Source: an uncultured Caldilineaceae bacterium (lineage in GTDB: Bacteria; Chloroflexota; Anaerolineae; Caldilineales; Caldilineaceae). Taken from it: a stretch of 64,000 nucleotides of DNA. The stretch spans positions 4,319,405 to 4,383,404 of the forward strand of contig OX638330.1 of NCBI GenBank assembly GCA_951812725.1, written 5' to 3'. A model generated the notes under the pieces. That model was not told the origin of the DNA and did not search any database. It was given only the letters and a program-made list of their open reading frames with translations. This document shows positions 34,603 through 43,200 of the stretch, in pieces. Position 1 is the first letter of the stretch. The number at the start of each line of letters is the position of its first letter. Both the position numbers and the translations under genes were made by a program.

Positions 34603-35655
34603 TCAGATCCAGCCGTGTTTGCGGGTGACGGGAATGCCGGCGCGCTGGTGGGTCCAGGAGAGGCCGCTTTCCAGAACTGCGTCCTGCCCGCTGATGGCCG
34701 AGTTCTCGGCGGCGAAGAGGATCTCCATGATGTGACGGCTCCACTCGCCGGAGGCGGGCGGCTCGATGTCCTGTTCGATCGACTCGACAAAGGATTTCCA
34801 CTCATAGTGCATGACGGCCGGCGGGTTGTCATAGGGGATATCCGTCCACGCATCGCCTTGCCCGACCTGGAGGAAGGGTTGTCTGCCGCCGCCGATGCGC
34901 ACAGTTCCTTTGGCGCAGATGACCTGTGTATCCATGATGGGGGGTCCGTCGGCGTAGGCGATCGAGACTGCGACGCCGGCGAGGCCGTTTTTGTATCGAA
35001 TCAGCGCGGTGGCGGTGTCGTCGGCGGCTTGGTAGTGGGCGCGGGTGCCGATGCTGGCGGAGACGGATACGGCCTGGGAGGCCATCAGCCAGGTGAGGCG
35101 GTCGACGACGTGGACGCCGTTGGTGAGCCACATGCCGCCGCCGTGGAAACGACTGCGGTACTGGGGCGCGCGGTTGGCATAGGTCCAGTTTTTGCACGAG
35201 TAGCAGACGATGGTCATCAGCGGGCCCAGTTGAGCGGAATCGAGGATCTCCTTCATTTTGAGGAGGATGCCGGAGAAGTGCGGGGTGTGGCCGACCATGA
35301 GCTTGACGTTGTTGCTGGCGGCGGCTTCGATCATGTCGTCGCACTGTTCGAGGCTGAGCGCCATCGGCTTTTCGACGAGGACGTGTTTGCCAGCGTTGCA
35401 GGCGTCGACGGTGAGGCGGTGGTGAAGTTGGTGGCCGAGCACGACGGCGACGGCGTCGATCTCGTCGTCCTTTAGGAGCTCGGTGTGGGTGGGGTAGCCT
35501 CTGGGAATGCCGTACTCTGCCATGTATTGGCTGCGCTTCTCTTCGAAGAGATCGGCGACGGCGACGACTTCGACGTTGTCGAGGGTGGCGATGGCGTCGC
35601 AGTGGGAGCGGGCGATGCCGCCCAGCCCGATGATTCCGACTTTCAGCGTGGACAT
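34603..35655 (-). CDS. Gfo/Idh/MocA family oxidoreductase, tandem copy 2
   Basis: This 350-residue paralog has VGIIGLGGIARSH, KHVLVEKPMALS and GGGMWLTNGVHVVDRL. The two copies and their 5' leaders (both with CACAGGAGCGA a few bases before the start) look like a recent tandem duplication; the intervening 146 bases contain no other gene. Different residues cluster in the C-terminal substrate loop (for example around residues 245-275), suggesting divergence in substrate. It lies just downstream of the MalG-type permease gene. Confidence 0.9.
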   Translation of the reverse strand: MSTLKVGIIGLGGIARSHCDAIATLDNVEVVAVADLFEEKRSQYMAEYGIPRGYPTHTELLKDDEIDAVAVVLGHQLHHRLTVDACNAGKHVLVEKPMALSLEQCDDMIEAAASNNVKLMVGHTPHFSGILLKMKEILDSAQLGPLMTIVCYSCKNWTYANRAPQYRSRFHGGGMWLTNGVHVVDRLTWLMASQAVSVSASIGTRAHYQAADDTATALIRYKNGLAGVAVSIAYADGPPIMDTQVICAKGTVRIGGGRQPFLQVGQGDAWTDIPYDNPPAVMHYEWKSFVESIEQDIEPPASGEWSRHIMEILFAAENSAISGQDAVLESGLSWTHQRAGIPVTRKHGWI

Positions 35656-35680
35656 ATCAGCTTGTCGCTCCTGTGAGGTG

Positions 35681-36538
35681 TTATTTGAAGACGCCGCTGG
35701 TGATGCCTTCGACGATTTGGCGTTGAAAGATGAGGGTGATGATGAAGACCGGGATGGTGGTGAGGATGGCTACGGCGGACATGTTGCCCCAGGAGACGTC
35801 GAATTCGCTGCGAGCCCCGATCACCTGCGCTTCGGAAAGGGCCATGGTGATGACCTTGACGCCGGCGCCGCGGGCGAAGATGAGCGGCGTGAAGAATTCG
35901 TTCCAGCCGATGATGAAGTTTATGAGGAACATGGTGGCGATGCCGGGGCGGATTACAGGCAGAACGATACGCCAGAGGAGCGGGAAAAAGCTGGCGCCGT
36001 CGACCTTGGCGGCGTCTTCGATCTCGACGGGTACCTGGCGCAGAAATGAGACCAGCACCCAGGTGGTGATCGGCAGCAGCGCGCTGCCGTAGAGGATGAG
36101 GAGGCCGAGCAGCGTATCCATCAGGTTGAGCGATTGGTACATCTGGAAGAGGGGGATGACGGTGGCGGTGCCGGGCAACATGCTGGAGGCAAGCAGCCCG
36201 ACCATAACCAGGTTTGCGCCGGGAAAGTCCAGGCGGGCGATGGCGTAGGCGGCGAGCAGGCTGACGGTGAGCGCCAGAACGGTGGAAAGGGTGGCCAGCA
36301 TGGTGGAGTTGAGCATGTAGCGTGCGATGGGCAGCGCGCCGAAGATGTCCTGAAAGCGTTCGACGGCCAAGCTGCGCGGAACGTAGGTCAAAGGAACGGT
36401 GAACAGTTTTCCGCTCGGGGCGAACGCGGTCAGAAAGATGTAGTAGATCGGCAGCAGGACCACGGTCAGGAAGAGAATAACCACGAGTATGAAGAGCGTT
36501 GTGCGGATCCCGCGCTTGAAGTCGAGTTGTGTATTCAT
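35681..36538 (-). CDS. Carbohydrate ABC transporter permease, MalG type (CUT1)
   Basis: This 285-residue inner-membrane protein has six hydrophobic segments and the EAA loop EIEDAAKVDGASFF near residue 180, the ATPase contact site of CUT1 permeases. The ending FQRQIVEGITSGVFK is typical of MalG-like proteins. It follows the MalF-type gene by 29 bases and precedes the Gfo/Idh/MocA genes. The cognate ATPase is not in the window; CUT1 systems often share an MsmK-like ATPase. Confidence 0.9.
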   Translation of the reverse strand: MNTQLDFKRGIRTTLFILVVILFLTVVLLPIYYIFLTAFAPSGKLFTVPLTYVPRSLAVERFQDIFGALPIARYMLNSTMLATLSTVLALTVSLLAAYAIARLDFPGANLVMVGLLASSMLPGTATVIPLFQMYQSLNLMDTLLGLLILYGSALLPITTWVLVSFLRQVPVEIEDAAKVDGASFFPLLWRIVLPVIRPGIATMFLINFIIGWNEFFTPLIFARGAGVKVITMALSEAQVIGARSEFDVSWGNMSAVAILTTIPVFIITLIFQRQIVEGITSGVFK

Positions 36539-36567
36539 AGGAAGTCGGTGGTCCCTGGTCAGAGTTG

Positions 36568-37458
36568 TTACAGTCGTTCCCAGGCGCGACGCAGGAAGCC
36601 GTAGCCGAGGACACCCACGAGCAGGACGATGAAAAAGAGCAACATAGCGATGGCGGACGCGTAGCCGAAGTTGAGGACGCGGAAGCCTTCGAGATAGACA
36701 AGATAGGAGAGCAGCGATGTAGCAGTGCCCGGCCCGCCATTGGTCAGCGCGTAAACGATTTCAAAGGAGAGCACGCGGAAAATGGCGGTGAAGATTATCA
36801 TCGAGATAATGAGCGGCATCAAAAGCGGCAGGGTGACGTACCAGTAAGAGCGCACGCCGTCGGCGCCGTCGATTTTGGCGGCCTCGTAGAGTTCCAGGGG
36901 GATCCCCTGGAGTCCACTGAGGAAGATGACGGACAGGAAAGCAGTGTTTTTCCAGACGTCGGTGATGGTTACGGCGAAGCGGGCGGTGGTGAAGTTGACC
37001 AGCCAGAGCGGTCGTTCACCGCTGAGCCGCCAGATAATATCGTTAATGAGGCCATAATCCTGGTGGAAAATCCAGCGGGCCGCGGTGGCGATCACGATTG
37101 GGGCCATGGCCCAAGGCAGCAGGTTGACGGCGCGCGTCAGGTTGCGCATACGGAAGCGCTGGTTGAGCAGTTCAGCGATGGCCAGCCCGAACACGACTTG
37201 CAGGATAACGGACGTGACTGTAAAGAAGAGCGTGAAGGTGAGGGTGGCGTCCACGTTGGAGTCGCGTGTCAGCGCGATATAGTTGTCGAGGCCGACAAAG
37301 TCGAAGGTGCGGCGCACGGGGCTGTTATCGAAGAAGCTGATATAGAAGGTGCGCAGGAAGGGATAGACGGATGTGAGGAGCCGCCACAGCACCACAGGGG
37401 TGACCAGCAGCCAGGCCAGAAGTATGCGACGTGTGCTGAGGTTCTGTTGACCGAACAA
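36568..37458 (-). CDS. Carbohydrate ABC transporter permease, MalF type (CUT1)
   Basis: This roughly 296-residue permease has six membrane segments and the EAA loop PLELYEAAKIDGADG near residue 200. The start is uncertain: the frame is open to 37611 through a heptamer repeat and into the binding-protein gene, so I take the TTG at 37458, just before TM1; a heptamer-shifted start cannot be excluded. It lies between the solute-binding gene and the MalG-type gene of one operon. Confidence 0.85.
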   Translation of the reverse strand: MFGQQNLSTRRILLAWLLVTPVVLWRLLTSVYPFLRTFYISFFDNSPVRRTFDFVGLDNYIALTRDSNVDATLTFTLFFTVTSVILQVVFGLAIAELLNQRFRMRNLTRAVNLLPWAMAPIVIATAARWIFHQDYGLINDIIWRLSGERPLWLVNFTTARFAVTITDVWKNTAFLSVIFLSGLQGIPLELYEAAKIDGADGVRSYWYVTLPLLMPLIISMIIFTAIFRVLSFEIVYALTNGGPGTATSLLSYLVYLEGFRVLNFGYASAIAMLLFFIVLLVGVLGYGFLRRAWERL

Positions 37459-37469
37459 AGGTAGAACAC

Positions 37470-37500
37470 CAGTGGTGAGTGGTGAGTGGTGAGTGGTCAG
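37470..37500. repeat. AGTGGTG/AGTGGTC heptamer array
   Basis: Four tandem seven-base units at the start of the MalF-type permease reading frame, next to the hairpin at 37502. It is the same heptamer family as at 30184 and 47751. Confidence 0.7.
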
Positions 37501-37501
37501 T

Positions 37502-37535
37502 TGCCGGTGGCCAGTACGGATGCTGGCCACCGGCA
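37502..37535 (-). terminator. Intercistronic hairpin after the solute-binding gene
   Basis: A perfect 13-bp inverted repeat (37502-37514 with 37523-37535, 8-nt loop) starts 11 bases after the solute-binding protein stop. No T-tract follows on the minus strand, so it would stabilise the 5' mRNA portion rather than terminate. The same layout recurs in the second CUT1 operon. Confidence 0.6.
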
Positions 37536-37546
37536 GTTCATTGCGG

Positions 37547-38884
37547 TTATGAGCCCAGGTCGCGTTCGAGGATTGGGTTGATCTTGTCCATGGCGGCCGT
37601 GACCGCTTCATCGAGGCTGACCTGGTCGGTCAGGTAGGCGTGAACGTTCTGTTCGGCGGCGTCGTAGATTTCCTGGATACTGGGTGTAACCGGGCGGGCC
37701 TTGACAAGGCCGCCGGCCTCGGCCAGATCCAGGAGGAAGGGCGAAGAGGGCGCGAGATCCTGGACTTCGGGGTCGGCCCAGAGGGAGACGCGGGCGGGAA
37801 CGCGGCCGCGATAGATCTGCTGCTTCATGACATCGGCGCGTGCGGTGAAGCCGATCCACTCGTTGGCAAGTTCCTGGTTGGGCGAGCTGGCGACGACGGA
37901 CCAGCCCCAGCAGCCTGTGATCGTCTCTGCGTTGTCCGGTCCCATTGGCGGCAGGAATGCGGAAACCTGATCGGCCCAGAACTCCTCGTTGGTGCGCATT
38001 GCGCCGAAGAATCCATCCCAGCACCACCACATTGCGTATTTGTTGGAGAGCCAGCCCTGGAAGACGGAGCTGTAGTCCTCTTGCGGGGCGGAGTCGGGGG
38101 CGATATTGTGTTCGGCGTAGAGCGCCTTATAGAAGGCGAGGGCTTCGCGTGCGCCGTCATTGTCGAGGTTATTGATGGCGCCGCCGCCCTGGTTTGTCCA
38201 GTGCTGGATTTCGTTGCCGAGCTGGCCGCCGATGGTGGCGGAGAGGGCGATGCCGTAGATGCCTGCGTCCTCGTCGGTGAGGGCGGTGCCTACTTCGACG
38301 AGATCGTTCCAGTCGGTGGGCGGAGAGACGCCGGCTTCTTCGAAGTAGTCGGTGCGATAGAAGAAGATCTCGGTGTCGTTGCCCCAGGGGATGCGGTAGA
38401 GGGCGCCGTCCCAGGAGGAAACATCGTAGATCAACGTCTGGGGCCAGTCATCGAGGTCGATGTCATAGAGGTCGACGACGGGCTCGAGCGGCGAGAGCCA
38501 GCCGGCGGCGCCGTAGATGGCAGCCTGGAAGTCGTCGGAGTGGAAGGCGTCGGTACCGGTATCGCCCGATGCCAGCCGTGTCGTCATCATCTGCTGCCAT
38601 TCGATGTAAACAGCGGGCGCGACTTCATAGTTGACAGTGTTGCCGGTCTCTTCCTGATACTGGTCGATCACGCCCTGGAAGAAGTCATTGCTGTCGGCCC
38701 AGTAGACGATGTTCAGTTCCTGCGGTTCGGCCATGGTTTCTTCGCCGCCTGTCCCTTCGACGGGCGCGGCTACGGGCGCGGCGCAGGCGCTGAGCGCGGC
38801 GAACGCGGCACCGGCGCCGGCTGTCTTGAGGAAGGCACGCCTGGATACGGGGCGCGTCAGCGAAGCAAGAGCTTTTCGGGACAT
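37547..38884 (-). CDS. CUT1 extracellular solute-binding lipoprotein, Tat-type signal
   Basis: This 445-residue binding protein starts with a twin-Arg signal SRRAFLKTAG (Arg15-Arg16) and a lipobox LSAC (Cys34), so it is exported folded and lipid-anchored. The mature part resembles family 1 sugar-binding proteins: NIVYWADSND, RLASGDTGTDAFHSDD, YRIPWGNDTEIFFYR and GCWGWSVVASSPNQ. Ligand is likely an oligosaccharide; the divergent GH78 gene hints at rhamnosides. ATG 38884 is preceded by AGGAGG. First gene of the operon. Confidence 0.9.
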   Translation of the reverse strand: MSRKALASLTRPVSRRAFLKTAGAGAAFAALSACAAPVAAPVEGTGGEETMAEPQELNIVYWADSNDFFQGVIDQYQEETGNTVNYEVAPAVYIEWQQMMTTRLASGDTGTDAFHSDDFQAAIYGAAGWLSPLEPVVDLYDIDLDDWPQTLIYDVSSWDGALYRIPWGNDTEIFFYRTDYFEEAGVSPPTDWNDLVEVGTALTDEDAGIYGIALSATIGGQLGNEIQHWTNQGGGAINNLDNDGAREALAFYKALYAEHNIAPDSAPQEDYSSVFQGWLSNKYAMWWCWDGFFGAMRTNEEFWADQVSAFLPPMGPDNAETITGCWGWSVVASSPNQELANEWIGFTARADVMKQQIYRGRVPARVSLWADPEVQDLAPSSPFLLDLAEAGGLVKARPVTPSIQEIYDAAEQNVHAYLTDQVSLDEAVTAAMDKINPILERDLGS

Positions 38885-39273
38885 TGGATTCCTCCTGGTT
38901 TGGAAAGGATGTAAGGAAGTATCGGTTGTCGATACGACTTGAACTGTGAATCAAATGGTTGGGTGAAGGTCGGCGGTTCACTGCATGAGTCGGACAGTGT
39001 GTGGAGTACAGCGTCGCGTTCAACATGCTGTGGGCCGGCCACGGGATCATAGCAGAGACTCCAGTGGCACTGCAAACGCTGTTTTTTGGGCCACTTGCTA
39101 TCTACTTCCTTAACAGACGAACGACTTTCCATGTATCGACTGCATTTTACAGGCATACCCGCCCACAGGTCTCGAACGTCGCGGTGTGCGCTCCCACTCC
39201 TGTTGATGCGTGAAATTCTGGTACAATACGGCTCGGCGTTGCTTACCACTGTTGATACGGACACGGTAGCCAG
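38885..39273. other. Divergent intergenic region between the CUT1 operon and GH78
   Basis: These 389 bases hold the two divergent start regions: AGGAGG and the 17-bp palindrome for the minus operon and a TACAAT box at 39222-39227, 46 bases before the GH78 start, without a clear -35. No gene is seen. Confidence 0.5.
38919..38935 (-). promoter_or_regulatory. Palindromic operator candidate upstream of the CUT1 operon
   Basis: GTATCG and CGATAC flank a 5-base centre, a 17-bp perfect inverted repeat 35 bases upstream of the solute-binding gene start. It overlaps a possible -10 (GATACT). LacI-type repressors bind palindromes of this sort; none is encoded in the window. Confidence 0.4.
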
Positions 39274-42036
39274 ATGATCACCCCCTTTGACTTACAGTGC
39301 GAATACGCAGTCGAGCCGGTGGGCATAGACGCCCGTCAGCCGCGCTTCAGCTGGCTGCTGCGCGCGGCGGCGCGCGGCCAGAGCCAGTCGGCCTACAGGA
39401 TCCTGGTTGCCAGCAGTGAAGCGAATCTGGCGGCCAGGTACGGTGACAGATGGGACAGCGGCCGGGTTGTGTCGTCGGAGATGGCGCAGGTCGAATACGA
39501 AGGCACGGCGCTCGCAAGCAATGAGCGCTGCTGCTGGGCAGTGCAGGTGTGGGATCGGGAAGGACAGGCCAGCCGGTTCAGTCCTCCGGCGGTGTTCAGC
39601 ATGGGACTGTTGGAGGCAAGCGATTGGCAGGGCGGCTGGATCGGCGCGGCAGACAGGACGATCTCCGCGCCGTTGCTGCGACGGGAGTTTGTCTTGGACA
39701 GACCGGTGCGGCGGGCGACTGTTCACATGTCGGGTCTGGGTTACGGGGAACTGTATGTGAACGGCGCCAAGGTCGGGCGGAGCGTGCTGGACCCTGGCAA
39801 CACGTACTACAACAATGACCAGTCGTTTGCGCTGGGCGCGCGTGTGCTCTATGTGAGCCACGATGTCTCGGCGTTGCTGCGGCCGGGCGCAAACGTATTC
39901 GGCGTTATGCTGGGGCACGGCTGGTACAGCGCGGAGGACGACATTCCGCCGTCACCCAGCCACCGCACGCCCTATGGAGGCAGGCCCAGGCTGCTGCTGC
40001 AAGGAATCGTTGAGTACGAAGACGGCGGGCAGGTCAGCATTGTCTCGGACGGCGGGTGGAAGGCGGCGCCGGGCCCGATTACGTATAACGACTTCTGCAA
40101 CGGCGAACTTTACGACGCGCGTTTGGAAAAAGCGGGGTGGGACAGCCCTGGTTACGACGACGCGGGCTGGCATCCGGCTGCGGCCGTGGACGCGCCCGGA
40201 GGCGCGCTGACGGCGCAGCGTATGCCGGCGGCGCGCGTTGTCGAGACGCGTCCGGCGGTCGGGATGACCAGCCCGAGCGAGGGCGTGTATATCTTCGATT
40301 TGGGACAGACAGTTACGGGCTGGGGCCGGCTGCGGGTGCAGGGGCCGGCGGGCGCGACGGTCACGTTGCGGCACGGGACCTGTCTGTATGCGGACGGGAC
40401 GCTGGACGCGCGCAGCAATATGTACAATGAGCCCGATTCGGAGGAGGACAGGCAGGGGAGCAGCCGCGATGGGGAAGTCCATCATGGCGCGAGGCAGACG
40501 GACAGTTATACGCTCAGAGGAGATGGTGTCGAGGTATGGGAGCCGCGCTTTACGCTGCACAGTTTCCGTTATGTGGAGGTGACCGGCTTTCCGGGGGCGC
40601 CGACGCTCGGGAGTGTGGATGGGCGCGTTGTGCATACGGCGGTTGGGACCGGGAGCCGTTTCCGCTGTTCGAACGAGCTCTTCAACCGGATTCACAGCAA
40701 TGTACACTGGACGCTGCGGGGCAGTTTTCAGAGCATCTCGCAGGACGCGGCTGACCGTTCCGAAAGGGTGGCGTGGCTGGGCGATCCGGGTTTTATCGCC
40801 GAGGACTATCTTTACAACTTTGACAGCGCCACATTTTGGGCCAAGTGGCTGGAGGACATCGCTGATGCGCAGAAGGAGGACGGCGATGTCCCGGTGGTGG
40901 CTCCGCTGCACTGGCGCACGACCATGGACGCGTATCTGCGCTGGATGGACTGGGCGAGCACTTATCCGATCTTCGTGTGGCAGGTCTACCGGCATTACGG
41001 CGACGAGCGCGTTTTGGCAAGACATTACGGGGCGCTAAAACGGATGATGGCGTTCTACGGTGGGCTGGCGGAAGGGCATATCATGCGCCATGGCTTGGGT
41101 GACCACATGGAGCCGCAGGTGGACGGTACATCCAGTTTCAAGCCGCTACATACGCCGATGCCGCTCACGTCGACGGCCTATTTCCAGCATTGCGTGTGGA
41201 TCCTGGCGCGGGCGGCACGGGTTCTGGGCGAGGAAGAGGATGCGAGGCGGTACGGCGCGCTGGCCGGGGAAATCCGGGAGGCGTTCAACCGCGAGTTTCT
41301 GGACAAGGAGACCAACCAGTACGGGGGCGGCAGCCAGACGGCGAACGCGGTGGCGCTGCACCTTGACCTGGTGCCGGCAGAGAGGGTGAAGGCGGTCGCG
41401 GCCAACCTGGTCGAGGATATCCGCGTGCGCCAGAACGGGGATTTGACGACGGGTATCATCGGCACGGCGGCGCTGGAGAATGCGCTGCCGCGGTATGGGC
41501 AGGCGGAGGTCATGGCCGAACTCATGTCGCAGACCACTTTTCCGAGCTGGGGCGAGCAGATCGCGAAGGGCGCGACAACGGTGTGGGAGTCGTGGGACGG
41601 CGACCCAGAGGAGGCGTTGAGCCTGAACATGAAGATGTTTTGCAGCACGGAGGTCTTCTTTTATCGGACGCTGGCTGGGATCAGCCCGACCAGTCCCGGC
41701 TACCGGACGATCGCGATCCGCCCGAACGTGGTTGGCGGGTTGACCGATGTGGAGGCTGAGGTCGAGACGCGGTCGGGCACGGTGGCTGCGGCGTGGCAGC
41801 ACGAGGCGGGGGCGTTTGCCTTGCAGGTGACTATCCCTGTCAACACGGCGGCGCAGGTCAGCATACCCAAGCTGGGGCTGGGCGCGGTGGCTGTCAGCGA
41901 GGGTGGCAAGACGGTTTGGGTAAAGGGGGCGTTCAGGCCGGGCGCGATAGGGATCGATGCGGGTGAGGAGAACAGAGACGCCGTCACTTTTCAGGTTGGC
42001 TCCGGCTCCTATGACTTTCGCCTGGTCGAAGGATAG
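39274..42036 (+). CDS. Alpha-L-rhamnosidase, GH78 family
   Basis: This 920-residue protein fits GH78: N-terminal beta domains with TFQVG-like accessory modules (CEYAVEPVGIDARQPRFSW at the start), the rhamnosidase N-domain around 130-300, and the (alpha/alpha)6 catalytic barrel at about 430-780. The conserved acidic segment reads DAADRSERVAWLGD, followed by AEDYLYNFDSATF and APLHWRTTMDAY; the general base lies in the later WGEQIAKGATTVWESWDGD. No signal peptide is visible, so it acts on imported rhamnosides in the cytoplasm, which fits the neighbouring importer. It is divergent from that operon. Confidence 0.88.
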   Translation: MITPFDLQCEYAVEPVGIDARQPRFSWLLRAAARGQSQSAYRILVASSEANLAARYGDRWDSGRVVSSEMAQVEYEGTALASNERCCWAVQVWDREGQASRFSPPAVFSMGLLEASDWQGGWIGAADRTISAPLLRREFVLDRPVRRATVHMSGLGYGELYVNGAKVGRSVLDPGNTYYNNDQSFALGARVLYVSHDVSALLRPGANVFGVMLGHGWYSAEDDIPPSPSHRTPYGGRPRLLLQGIVEYEDGGQVSIVSDGGWKAAPGPITYNDFCNGELYDARLEKAGWDSPGYDDAGWHPAAAVDAPGGALTAQRMPAARVVETRPAVGMTSPSEGVYIFDLGQTVTGWGRLRVQGPAGATVTLRHGTCLYADGTLDARSNMYNEPDSEEDRQGSSRDGEVHHGARQTDSYTLRGDGVEVWEPRFTLHSFRYVEVTGFPGAPTLGSVDGRVVHTAVGTGSRFRCSNELFNRIHSNVHWTLRGSFQSISQDAADRSERVAWLGDPGFIAEDYLYNFDSATFWAKWLEDIADAQKEDGDVPVVAPLHWRTTMDAYLRWMDWASTYPIFVWQVYRHYGDERVLARHYGALKRMMAFYGGLAEGHIMRHGLGDHMEPQVDGTSSFKPLHTPMPLTSTAYFQHCVWILARAARVLGEEEDARRYGALAGEIREAFNREFLDKETNQYGGGSQTANAVALHLDLVPAERVKAVAANLVEDIRVRQNGDLTTGIIGTAALENALPRYGQAEVMAELMSQTTFPSWGEQIAKGATTVWESWDGDPEEALSLNMKMFCSTEVFFYRTLAGISPTSPGYRTIAIRPNVVGGLTDVEAEVETRSGTVAAAWQHEAGAFALQVTIPVNTAAQVSIPKLGLGAVAVSEGGKTVWVKGAFRPGAIGIDAGEENRDAVTFQVGSGSYDFRLVEG

Positions 42037-42072
42037 CTTGTAAAAGCAGAATCAAGCCTGAGAGGAATAAGG

Positions 42073-43077
42073 ATGACAATGAAGATTGCAGTTGTGGGAA
42101 CCGGCGGCGTTGCGGAGAAGAACTATCTGCCCTGCATCGTGGAGCGCGAGGATATCCAGCTCAGTTATCTGAACCGTACGCGCAGCAAGGCGGAAGCGGT
42201 GGCGGAGAAATTCGGCGGGCGCGTGGCGGCGGATGCGGCCGACCTGTTGGCGGACGAACCGGACACCTGTTTGATCTTTACCAAGGAGACGGACCGTCTC
42301 GACGCGGCCAATGCGCTGCTGCCTTACGGGCCGAAGCGGCTGTTTTTCGAGAAGCCTCTAGCGGCGCGGTATGGGCAGGCCGATGTCGTGGAGGAGGACT
42401 TCTTCGACGCGCGGGATATGCTGCAGGCGGCGCACGGCGCGGGCGTGGAGACGGCGATGGTGTTCAACTATCGCTTTTTCGATCAGACGAGGCTGGCGCG
42501 GGAGATCGTGGAGCAGGAGGCGTTCGGGCAGCCGGTGCATTTCACGGGAATGGTGCACTACAACTGCTGGAGCCACTGCATCGACCTGCTGCTGTATTTC
42601 ATGGGGCCGGCGGCGAGTATCAGCGCGCAGGCGTCCTCGCCAGGCGCGGGCGCCGATGAAGCGCGCAACGTAACTGTGGCTGCGCGCTTGGCAAACGACG
42701 CCACCGGTACGCTTATCGGCACATCCGCCATCGATACCAAGCTTCCGCTCTACGAGTTGACCTTCGCCTATGAGCACGGGCGGCTGCGTATGCGGGACCT
42801 TGACGGCGAGATGGAGGTAATCAACTACCGTACGGGCCGCCATGAACGGCACAACCTGACGTTCGATATCTCGCGCTGGGACCAGTACCGGGCGTCGTTC
42901 GGTAAGGCGATCAACGCCTATCTGGACAGTGTGCGGGATGGGACGCCGCCGCCGATCCCCGGCTTGGCCGGGTTGCAGGAGCTGCAGTTTGAGGCGGGGA
43001 TCAAGCGTGCGATCGCGAGCGGCGCGACGGTGGATTTGGAGGAGGTGTTTGGGTTGGGGGGGTTGTCTGAACTGTGA
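42073..43077 (+). CDS. Gfo/Idh/MocA family oxidoreductase, next to GH78
   Basis: This 334-residue dehydrogenase has VVGTGGVAEKNY at the N-terminus and LFFEKPLAARYG near residue 97. It starts 37 bases after the GH78 stop with GAGGAATAAGG upstream, so it is in the same transcript. A role downstream of rhamnoside hydrolysis is likely by position. It is not a close copy of the tandem pair at 33-36 kb. Confidence 0.85.
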   Translation: MTMKIAVVGTGGVAEKNYLPCIVEREDIQLSYLNRTRSKAEAVAEKFGGRVAADAADLLADEPDTCLIFTKETDRLDAANALLPYGPKRLFFEKPLAARYGQADVVEEDFFDARDMLQAAHGAGVETAMVFNYRFFDQTRLAREIVEQEAFGQPVHFTGMVHYNCWSHCIDLLLYFMGPAASISAQASSPGAGADEARNVTVAARLANDATGTLIGTSAIDTKLPLYELTFAYEHGRLRMRDLDGEMEVINYRTGRHERHNLTFDISRWDQYRASFGKAINAYLDSVRDGTPPPIPGLAGLQELQFEAGIKRAIASGATVDLEEVFGLGGLSEL

Positions 43078-43200
43078 TTTGCGGGATTAGGGGATGGGCT
43101 GTGATTCAACCCCTCCCTTGCTGTGAAGCATGACAACGGGAGCGTCCAGGCGCAGGACTGCCGATGTGAATTGACCTAGCTACAAAGAGAGGAGGCTCAG

